This document shows positions 6,423 to 12,155 of a stretch of 18,487 bases of DNA, in pieces. The DNA comes from Clostridiales bacterium UBA1380. GTDB lineage: Bacteria; Bacillota; Clostridia; Oscillospirales; CAG-272. Numbering within the stretch: position 1 is the first letter of the stretch; every line of letters begins with the position of its first letter. Location: the NCBI GenBank assembly GCA_002305445.1, contig DBRA01000007.1, forward strand, positions 1,110 through 19,596, written 5' to 3'. The position numbers and the translations under genes are program-made. Under the pieces are notes generated by a model, which was given only the letters and a program-made list of their open reading frames with translations, made no database searches and was not told the DNA's origin.

Positions 6423-8876
6423 TCACATACCCTGGAGGACTTTCTTCATGGCTTCGTTCTGGAGCGTGTACAGTTTCCAGTATACGCCCTTGCGTTCCAG
6501 CAGCTCCTCCGGCGTACCGGATTCGGCGATCTCGCCGTTTTCGATGGCGAAGAGGTAATTGCAGTCCTTCAGCGTCGAAAGACGGTGCGCGATCGTTATC
6601 GTCGTCCTGCCCTCGATCAGCTTTTCGAGCGCCTGGCCGATCAAGCGTTCCGTTTCGGTATCCATCGCCGCGGTCGCCTCGTCGAGTATGAGCACCTGCG
6701 GTTCAAGAAGAAGCGCGCGCGCGATCGAAACGCGCTGCTTTTCGCCGCCGGAAAGCGAACGGCTGCCGATGCCGACGACGGTCTCGTATCCGTCGGGCAG
6801 GCGGGTGATGAAGTCGTGAGCGTTCGCGGCCTTCGCGGCGTCGATGATCTCCTTCATCGTCGCGTCGGGCTTGGCATAGCGGATGTTGTCGGCTATCGTG
6901 CCGTGGAAGAGGAATATCTCCTGCGAGACGATCGCCATGTTGCTGCGCAGGCACGATGTCTTGATGTCCTTGATGTTATGCCCGTCTATCAGGATCGTGC
7001 CCGATATCGTGTCGTACATGCGCGTTATCAGGTTTGCGATCGTCGACTTGCCGGAGCCGGTGTGCCCGACGAGTCCTACGTGGTCGCCGGCGCGGATCTG
7101 GAAGCTGACGTCCTTCAGGATCGGGCGGTTGGGGTTGTAGTGGAAGCAGACCTTGTCAAACGTTATGTCGCCGCGGATTTTACCGAGGTCGATCGCGTCC
7201 TTGGCGTCGGTGACCTCGGGCACGGCTTCGATGACCTCGAACATGCGCTGCGCGGCGTTGATCGTGTCGGTGAGCATGTTCGTGAAGTTGGTGAAGAACT
7301 GCAGCGGCCCGAAGATCATGCCGACGTAGCCGAGATATGTTGTCAGGTCGCCGTACGTCATCGTGCCGTTCATGACCGTGATGCCGCCGAAGCCCCATAT
7401 CGCCTGGCTGGACATACCGATCAGCAGGCTTATGAAGGGGAAGATCGTCAGCGTCATCATGTTGACCTGAAGGTTCGCGTCATAAAGGCGCTGCGAGTAG
7501 TTGTAGAAGCGGTGCGATTCCTCCGCCTCCTTGGCGAACGCCTTGACGACGCGGATGCCGTTCAGCGAGTCGCCGAGCATCGCGTTCATCGAGGATGAGC
7601 GGCGCCACTGCTTCGAGTACAGGCGCCACAGTTTCGGAAGCATCATCTTGAATATGATGACTATAATCGGAACCGGGATAAATACTATCAGCGTCAGCTT
7701 CCAGTTGATGATGAACAGGAATATCGTCAGACCGATGAAGTTGAGCCCGTTTATTATAAGGTTCGGTATACCGTCTATGTAGAACGAATGGATTCTGTTG
7801 GCGTCGTAGTTGACGCGGTTGATGAGGCGGCCCGTCGCGTTGTTGTTGAAGTACGACAGCGACAGACGCTGCATCGCGGCGAAGATGTCCTGCTTCATGT
7901 TTTTCGAGACGCGCGTCGACATGCGCGCGTTCGCGCGGTTCTGGACGATGTTGATCGCCAGCGACAGAAGCGCGATTCCGAAGATCAGCCCGAGCACCGC
8001 GAAGAGCCAGAACGGCGTGTGCAGGCTGCCGATGTACGGCGCCGCCTCGGTCGCGTGCTCCGGCAGGTCGATGACGCGGTCGAAGAGCAGCTTACCGCTT
8101 ATGATCGGGCTTAAAAGCGATATGCCCGACGTCGCCACCATGCAGATCAGCACTGTTGCGAGCTGCGCCTTGAACGGCTTGAAGTACCCGAGCAGCCGCT
8201 TTATTATGTCGCCGCGCTTCATGCACTTCGTGCAGACGCGCCTGTTCTGATCCTCATAGACCTCGCCGCACTTTGGGCATCTCGCCGCCCACTGCTCGAA
8301 GATCTGATCCTTTTCGGTGACGACCTCGCCGTGACGGAACCGTTCGAGAATGTCGATAAACGCAAACAAGCGGCGCTTTCTCGCATTCGTACAGTATGCG
8401 GTTATAAGCGTCGTTCCTGATTTTCTGTATTCTTCGAGTATTTTTTCGTCGGCTCTGCGCTGCTGGGGTGTTCTGTGGTCTTCGCCGTGCTTCGGTATCT
8501 CTACGGGGCACGGTTTATCGTGCATTATGTAGAGCAGGCGGTTTGATGTGGAAAAGTTGTCGACGTACGGGTCGGATGCAAGCGTAAGATCGATCGAGTC
8601 GACGAATATCACCGAGGGGATGTATTCTTTCTCCTTTTTCTTCTTGCTGCGCTCGTCTTCGTGGTGGCCCACAATCTCCGGCTCTGCGTTGGGGTCGGTG
8701 GTCAGCCCGACGCGCCACAGCTTCTTTTCCGCGGCGTCGAAGAGCAGCCATCCGCTGCCGAACCGCCCCTCGAAGTCGAGGTCTAGATAAAGCGCTATGA
8801 CGATTTTGTCCATCGGCACGCCGGCGTCGGAGAGGACCTTCGCCACCGCTTCGGAGGGTTTATCGAGAGGAAGCAT
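6423..8876 (-). CDS. ABC exporter half-transporter with long N-terminal domain and zinc ribbon
   Basis: The protein has 817 residues and is the first gene of the operon. Residues 1-195 are a soluble domain (IVIALYLDLDFEGRFGSGWLLFD, a Lys/Glu-rich insert at 75-84, SNRLLYIMHD) of unknown fold, perhaps PH-like as in its partner. A zinc ribbon follows (Cys200, 203, 215, 218: CPKC…CTKC). The membrane domain lies at about 230-540. The nucleotide-binding domain has Walker A GHTGSGKS (604-611), signature LSGGEKQ (708-714), Walker B VLILDE (Glu733) and His764, all intact. A strong AAGGAGG lies 5 nt before the ATG. Its layout mirrors that of the ABC gene at 3289-5547, so the two probably form a heterodimer in which both ATP sites are canonical, unlike the many heterodimeric exporters with one degenerate site. 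The DUF1854 gene follows after 34 bp. The substrate is unknown. Confidence 0.88.
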   Translation of the reverse strand: MLPLDKPSEAVAKVLSDAGVPMDKIVIALYLDLDFEGRFGSGWLLFDAAEKKLWRVGLTTDPNAEPEIVGHHEDERSKKKKEKEYIPSVIFVDSIDLTLASDPYVDNFSTSNRLLYIMHDKPCPVEIPKHGEDHRTPQQRRADEKILEEYRKSGTTLITAYCTNARKRRLFAFIDILERFRHGEVVTEKDQIFEQWAARCPKCGEVYEDQNRRVCTKCMKRGDIIKRLLGYFKPFKAQLATVLICMVATSGISLLSPIISGKLLFDRVIDLPEHATEAAPYIGSLHTPFWLFAVLGLIFGIALLSLAINIVQNRANARMSTRVSKNMKQDIFAAMQRLSLSYFNNNATGRLINRVNYDANRIHSFYIDGIPNLIINGLNFIGLTIFLFIINWKLTLIVFIPVPIIVIIFKMMLPKLWRLYSKQWRRSSSMNAMLGDSLNGIRVVKAFAKEAEESHRFYNYSQRLYDANLQVNMMTLTIFPFISLLIGMSSQAIWGFGGITVMNGTMTYGDLTTYLGYVGMIFGPLQFFTNFTNMLTDTINAAQRMFEVIEAVPEVTDAKDAIDLGKIRGDITFDKVCFHYNPNRPILKDVSFQIRAGDHVGLVGHTGSGKSTIANLITRMYDTISGTILIDGHNIKDIKTSCLRSNMAIVSQEIFLFHGTIADNIRYAKPDATMKEIIDAAKAANAHDFITRLPDGYETVVGIGSRSLSGGEKQRVSIARALLLEPQVLILDEATAAMDTETERLIGQALEKLIEGRTTITIAHRLSTLKDCNYLFAIENGEIAESGTPEELLERKGVYWKLYTLQNEAMKKVLQGM

Positions 8877-8931
8877 CGCTACCTCCTTATATTCATAAAG
8901 CGATAAGGGTTCGCTGCGCGTAGTTTGCGCA

Positions 8932-8960
8932 TTGATTTCAACGCTTTATTTTGGTATAAT
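8932..8960 (+). promoter_or_regulatory. Candidate sigma-A promoter for the 9081 gene
   Basis: TTGATT (8932-8937), a 17-bp spacer and TATAAT (8955-8960), the latter inside the inverted repeat. The leader would be about 114 nt. A perfect TTGACA at 9023-9028 is an alternative -35 but has no good -10 at the right distance. Confidence 0.45.
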
Positions 8961-8972
8961 TAAAATAAAGCG
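8942..8972. repeat. Perfect inverted repeat, 11-bp arms, over a promoter
   Basis: CGCTTTATTTT (8942-8952) and AAAATAAAGCG (8962-8972) are exact reverse complements around a 9-bp centre that carries a plus-strand TATAAT (8955-8960). A further ATAAAGCG copy lies at 8895-8902. The arms have no T-run after them, so this is more likely a regulator site than a terminator. It lies in the 204-bp divergent gap between the ABC operon and the small gene at 9081. Confidence 0.6.
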
Positions 8973-8987
8973 CATCAATCTTTGATA

Positions 8988-9015
8988 ATCATAGCACAAA
9001 AATGAGTACTTTCAA
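8988..9015 (-). promoter_or_regulatory. Candidate sigma-A promoter for the ABC/DUF1854 operon
   Basis: On the minus strand TTGAAA (9010-9015), a 16-bp spacer and TATGAT (8988-8993). The transcript would then run through the 8942-8972 inverted repeat in its leader before the AAGGAGG of the first ABC gene. Spacing is one base short of ideal. Confidence 0.4.
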
Positions 9016-9080
9016 CCCCTTTTTGACATAATATTTTCTTTTCGGCAATCTGCATAAAACTTTATGGCGGTATTAGTAAA

Positions 9081-9425
9081 ATGTCAAATTTTCTCCATAA
9101 ATTATTCCGTCCGCGCAATCCGGACAGTGCGCGCGCGCGGCTTGAGCGCTTGAAAAAGCTCGACGGCGAGCCGATTAAATACGTCACCGAGCGCTCCGAC
9201 GAAAACGGGGCCGAAAACGTCGTCGGCAAATCCGGCGCGATAATCGTGCGGGACGGAGAACTGCTGATTTTTTCGAGCCGCGATGTCGTCTTCCGCGCCA
9301 AGCTCGAGGAGATCGTGCCGGGCGAGCTGATGTCCGGCGACGGCGTCATCCTCACCGCGCCCGACATTGTCACGGGCAGAAATCCTCGTACGGTTATCGC
9401 GTATTTTTCCTATTACCGCAAATGA
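9081..9425 (+). CDS. Small conserved-looking protein of unknown function
   Basis: The predicted protein has 114 residues with no signal peptide or membrane segment. Residues 1-30 are basic (LFRPRNPDSARARLERLKKL). The rest alternates short strands (GKSGAIIVRDGELLIFSSRD, VVFRAKLEEIVPGELMSGDG, TVIAYFSYYRK), suggesting a small beta-sandwich or PH-like fold. I do not recognise the family. Support for coding is the clean frame, codon use like its neighbours, and position between two promoters. The ribosome-binding site is weak: GGCGG about 9 nt before the ATG. It is divergent from the ABC/DUF1854 operon, whose proteins also carry small beta-rich N-terminal domains, so a functional link is possible but unproven. 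Confidence 0.65.
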   Translation: MSNFLHKLFRPRNPDSARARLERLKKLDGEPIKYVTERSDENGAENVVGKSGAIIVRDGELLIFSSRDVVFRAKLEEIVPGELMSGDGVILTAPDIVTGRNPRTVIAYFSYYRK

Positions 9426-9437
9426 GCGCGAAAATTA

Positions 9438-9466
9438 TTGTAAATCGCTGGAATTCTTGTTATAAT
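9438..9466 (+). promoter_or_regulatory. Sigma-A promoter for the ACT/UPF0210 operon
   Basis: TTGTAA (9438-9443), a 17-bp spacer and a perfect TATAAT (9461-9466) preceded by TGT, giving an extended -10. It lies 37 bp before the ACT gene. Confidence 0.75.
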
Positions 9467-9502
9467 AGATAAATAATTCTTCGAGAGGACGACTCCGGCA
9501 AA

Positions 9503-9772
9503 ATGAAAGCTGTAATATCGGTAACCGGCCGCGACACGCGCGGCATCATCTACAAGGTCAGCGAGGGCTGCGCGCAGAGCGGCGCGAACATACTCGACAT
9601 ATCGCAGACTGTTTTAAAGGAATACTTCGCCATGATCATGCTCGTCGACATTGACGAGCTGAACATACCGTTCACCGAGTTCGTCGATAAAATGAGCGGC
9701 ATCGGCCGCGCGAATTCGCTTGAGATTCATACGATGCACGAAGACATCTTCAACGCGATGCACCGCATCTGA
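9503..9772 (+). CDS. ACT-domain protein, UPF0237 family
   Basis: The 89-residue protein is a single ACT domain: it opens MKAVISVTGRDTRGIIYKVSEGCAQ, followed by GANILDISQTVLKEYFAMIMLVD, the beta-alpha-beta-beta-alpha-beta order of these ligand-binding regulatory domains. The GRDTRGI turn is where ACT domains usually bind small ligands such as amino acids. The length is that of UPF0237 proteins. It is followed after only 7 bp by a UPF0210 gene, and this pairing is conserved in many Firmicutes (in Streptococcus pneumoniae the two are neighbours and both have solved structures, from memory). It is probably a small regulator or sensor that works with the UPF0210 protein; the ligand is unknown. GAGAGG lies some 14-15 nt upstream of the ATG, a long spacing. 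Confidence 0.9.
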   Translation: MKAVISVTGRDTRGIIYKVSEGCAQSGANILDISQTVLKEYFAMIMLVDIDELNIPFTEFVDKMSGIGRANSLEIHTMHEDIFNAMHRI

Positions 9773-9779
9773 GGCCGCC

Positions 9780-11141
9780 ATGAACCAGATAAACGACATC
9801 CAGGAAACAATACAGATGATACGCGACGAGAACCTCGACATCCGCACCGTCACGATGGGGATATCGCTTCTCGACTGCGTAAGGAGCGACCTTGACGCGC
9901 TTTGCCGGCTCGTGTACGAGAAGGTGGCGCGCACGGCGGAGCGGCTCTGCCCAGTCGCCGAGGAGCTCGAAAAGATTTACGGCATCCCGATAATCAACAA
10001 GCGCGTTGCGGTCACGCCCGTGTCGCTCATAACGGGCGCGCTGCCGGACGGCGCAGACGTGTCCGAAGTGGCGCGCGCGCTCGACCGCGCCGCCGAAACG
10101 CTCGGCATCAACTTCATCGGCGGCTACGGCGCGCTCGTGCACGGCGGCTTCACGCGCGCCGACCGCGCGCTTATCGAGTCGATACCGAAGGCGCTTTCGA
10201 CGACAGAGCGCGTCTGCTCGTCCGTCAACGTCGCGACGACGAAGGCGGGCATCAACATGGACGCCGTCGCGCTGATGGGCACCATCATTAAGCGGACGGC
10301 GGAGCTGACCGCGTCCCGCGGCTCTATCGGCTGCGCCAAGCTCGTCGTCTTCGCGAACGCGCCGGAGGACAACCCCTTCATGGCGGGCGCGTTCCACGGC
10401 GCCGGCGAGCCGGAGTGCGTCATAAACGTCGGCGTCAGCGGCCCCGGCGTCGTCGCGAGCGCGATAAAGCGCGCAGGCCCGTGCGATTTCTCGGAGCTCG
10501 CGGAGACGGTCAAGCGGACGGCGTTCAAGATAACGCGCGTCGGCCAGCTGATCGCGCGCGAGGCGAGCAGGCGGCTCGGCGTGCCGTTCGGCATCGTCGA
10601 CCTGTCGCTCGCGCCCACGCCCGCGATCGGCGACTCCGTCGCGCGCGTGCTCGAGGAGATGGGCATAGCGCAGACAGGCGGCGCTGGCACGACCGCCGCG
10701 CTCGCGCTGCTCAACGACTCGGTTAAGAAGGGCGGCGTAATGGCGTCGGGCCACGTCGGAGGTCTGTCCGGCGCGTTCATCCCCGTGTCCGAGGATGCGG
10801 GCATGATCGACGCCGCGCGCTCCGGCGCGCTGAAGATCGAGAAGCTGGAGGCTATGACCGCGGTCTGCTCCGTCGGGCTCGACATGATCGCCATACCCGG
10901 CGACACGACCGCCGACGTCATATCCGGCATCATCGCGGACGAGATATCGATCGGCGTCGTCAACTCAAAGACGACCGCAGTGCGCCTGATACCGGCCGTC
11001 GGCTGCTCCGTCGGCGACACGGTTTCCTTCGGCGGACTGCTCGGCGAAGCGCCGGTCATGCCGGTCTCGACCGTTTCGCCCGCCGCATTCATCGCGCGCG
11101 GCGGACGCATTCCCGCGCCGATACAGAGCTTAAAAAACTGA
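9780..11141 (+). CDS. UPF0210 / DUF711 PFL-fold family protein
   Basis: The 453-residue length is exactly usual for UPF0210. The start MNQINDIQETIQMIRDENLDIRTVTMGISLLDC is the family signature. Other landmarks are PVSLITGA, INFIGGYGALVHGGFT, SSVNVATTKAGINMDAV, NPFMAGAFHG and the Gly-rich GIAQTGGAGTTAALALLND. The fold resembles pyruvate formate-lyase-type barrels, but no glycyl-radical motif is seen and no reaction is established for the family. The frame extends 20 codons further upstream, but the ATG at 9780 is chosen because GAGG, overlapping the stop codon of the ACT gene, lies 5 nt before it and the family begins there. The 7-bp gap implies translational coupling with the ACT gene. The transcript ends at a strong terminator 11 bp downstream. 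Confidence 0.92.
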   Translation: MNQINDIQETIQMIRDENLDIRTVTMGISLLDCVRSDLDALCRLVYEKVARTAERLCPVAEELEKIYGIPIINKRVAVTPVSLITGALPDGADVSEVARALDRAAETLGINFIGGYGALVHGGFTRADRALIESIPKALSTTERVCSSVNVATTKAGINMDAVALMGTIIKRTAELTASRGSIGCAKLVVFANAPEDNPFMAGAFHGAGEPECVINVGVSGPGVVASAIKRAGPCDFSELAETVKRTAFKITRVGQLIAREASRRLGVPFGIVDLSLAPTPAIGDSVARVLEEMGIAQTGGAGTTAALALLNDSVKKGGVMASGHVGGLSGAFIPVSEDAGMIDAARSGALKIEKLEAMTAVCSVGLDMIAIPGDTTADVISGIIADEISIGVVNSKTTAVRLIPAVGCSVGDTVSFGGLLGEAPVMPVSTVSPAAFIARGGRIPAPIQSLKN

Positions 11142-11152
11142 TCTCATAACAA

Positions 11153-11179
11153 AAAAGCTGACGAATGACGTCAGCTTTT
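11153..11179. terminator. Bidirectional terminator between UPF0210 and CD3324-type genes
   Basis: AAAAGCTGACG and CGTCAGCTTTT form a perfect 11-bp stem with a 5-nt loop (AATGA), with A- and T-runs for both directions. It lies 11 bp past the UPF0210 stop and overlaps the last codons of the minus-strand gene. Confidence 0.88.
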
Positions 11180-11434
11180 ATTTTTTATTATCTTTCTGAT
11201 GCTGTCTTCCGACAGATAGAAGCGTCGCGACAGCTCGCCAATCGGGACGGATTCGGCGTACAGCGCGCGAATCTCGTCGTTGCGCTCGCGAAGGCGCTGT
11301 CGACCGCCGGACTTTTCTCCCCACGCCGTTTCGGAGCACGACGGCACGTAGACGGTGTCGCCGTCGACGTATCGCTGCAGCTCGCGCAGAAGATCGGCGG
11401 GCAGTATGTCCGACGCGTTTTTGTAAGTGGCTAT
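11171..11434 (-). CDS. CD3324-family small regulator, apparent AUA start
   Basis: The 87-residue protein (ATYKNASDILPADLLRELQRYVDGDTVYVP, then WGEKSGGRQRL, ERNDEIRALY, SVPIGELSRRFYLSEDSIRKIIKN) matches the CD3324 family of clostridial small proteins. The C-terminal half is a helix-turn-helix (LSRRFYLSEDSIRKII) as in Mor-type transcription activators, so DNA binding is likely. Family members begin at Met-x-Tyr-x-Asn-Ala; here the matching codon is ATA at 11434. A very strong GGAGGG lies exactly 6 nt upstream (11441-11446), which marks this as the initiation site despite the absent ATG. The only upstream ATG (11491) would add 19 residues unlike the family and has no ribosome-binding site. So this is either rare AUA initiation, a start-codon mutation, or a sequencing error. 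The regulated target is unknown. Confidence 0.8.
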   Translation of the reverse strand: MATYKNASDILPADLLRELQRYVDGDTVYVPSCSETAWGEKSGGRQRLRERNDEIRALYAESVPIGELSRRFYLSEDSIRKIIKNKS

Positions 11435-11790
11435 GTTTGTCCCTCCGAAAAAAGCAGCAATAAAGCGGATGACGTCGAAACGAACCCGCAAAACGCCCGC
11501 CGCGCATTATTATAATAAGCGCGTCAGGCTGTCTCTGTCGGTTCGCTTTTGCATATGCCCGCCGGACTGCGGCTGCGGCATCCGTAAAGCGGATGCGCAT
11601 ACATCAAACTGTCCGGCGAGGGCACTTCCATACCGCCGTATGCGCCGCGTGTAATTCGGAACAGAGGGAGTGGGATGACCCCCTAAGTCGTGCGCACGCG
11701 GCGCGGCGGCATCGCCGGCGACGGCGCAGGGCGGCTTTCGCCGCAGTTTGCGCCTTTTGAGCGTCGACGGCGCGCGACGCGGCCGCTTTC

Positions 11791-11814
11791 ACGCGGATCT
11801 GCACATATCCGCGT
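11791..11814. repeat. Inverted repeat / hairpin in the long non-coding stretch
   Basis: ACGCGGAT and ATCCGCGT are perfect 8-bp arms around an 8-nt loop. No T-run follows on either strand, so it is not a standard terminator. Confidence 0.5.
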
Positions 11815-11974
11815 TACCGGCAGCTACGCCGCGATCACCTCAAAATTCTTTATAGTCAAAACAAAACCACGCTCCTTTCTTGTAAAGGATTCCGGGTGCG
11901 AAAAGAGCGGCGACGCCGATCTTTCGGATGCGGCGCGGAATTCCATTGCCGGGCTTTTTCTCTCCGGTGATTTT

Positions 11975-12003
11975 ATTATACGACGGGGCGTGCACGATTT
12001 CAA
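11975..12003 (-). promoter_or_regulatory. Sigma-A promoter in the non-coding stretch, towards the CD3324-type gene
   Basis: On the minus strand TTGAAA (11998-12003), a 17-bp spacer and a perfect TATAAT (11975-11980). The nearest recognisable gene downstream starts some 530 nt away, so the product is a long leader or a separate small RNA. Confidence 0.6.
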
Positions 12004-12052
12004 GAGCCGATTTTGCATATAACCGTTTTTTCCGCCGCCGCGCGCCGGTGTA

Positions 12053-12089
12053 AAAAACCGCCCGCGGCGTGCGGCCGCAGGCGGTTTTT
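12053..12089 (-). terminator. Terminator after glutamine synthetase
   Basis: AAAAACCGCC and GGCGGTTTTT form a 10-bp outer stem. Inside it, GC-rich sequence around the palindrome TGCGGCCGCA (12070-12079) can pair further. T-runs on both strands make it usable either way. It lies about 67 bp past the glutamine synthetase stop. Confidence 0.8.
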
Positions 12090-12155
12090 GAAGCGGTTTG
12101 TTCCGCGTTCGGAAGCTGTTTTTATGTGTGTATTATTACATGCTTAAATCTCGTC

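Larger units (their letters stand above)
11447..12052. other. About 600-bp stretch without a convincing gene; long leader with hairpins
   Basis: No open frame here has both a ribosome-binding site and a protein-like composition. The candidates are Arg/Ala-rich translations of GC-rich DNA. A good minus-strand promoter at its right end points towards the CD3324-type gene, so it may be a leader of over 500 nt. Two clear hairpins lie in it: ACGCGGAT/ATCCGCGT (11791-11814) and GCATCCG/CGGATGC (11578-11596). A second minus-strand TATAAT (11509-11514) has no good -35. AAGAAAGGAG (11873-11882, minus strand) resembles a ribosome-binding site but leads only to frames that close within a few codons. I do not recognise a known riboswitch class. 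Confidence 0.5.

Noticed and set aside
6102..7598. Plus-strand open frame of 498 codons opposite DUF1854 and the first ABC gene
   Set aside because: It crosses the boundary between two real minus-strand genes and its Phe/Ser-rich then Arg/Val-rich translation is an antisense artefact.
3289..8876. Degenerate ATP site in one exporter half, as in many heterodimeric ABC exporters
   Set aside because: Both proteins have a Walker B glutamate (DE), LSGGE signature and H-loop histidine, so neither half looks degenerate.
3289..8876. A cyanophycin locus
   Set aside because: DUF1854 is suggestive, but no CphA-like ligase or cyanophycinase gene is in the window, so a cyanophycin role was not assigned.
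11435..12003. Known riboswitch (glycine, c-di-GMP, lysine or TPP type) in the long leader
   Set aside because: A GGAGAG-like motif is present near the promoter, but the other conserved core elements of these classes were not found by eye.
11824..12018. Minus-strand 64-codon frame in the long leader
   Set aside because: It begins upstream of the mapped promoter consensus and the only good ribosome-binding-like site lies inside it; coding cannot be supported.
11690..12022. Plus-strand open frame of 110 codons in the non-coding stretch
   Set aside because: No ribosome-binding site; Arg-rich first half and a compositional break; its end overlaps a good minus-strand promoter.
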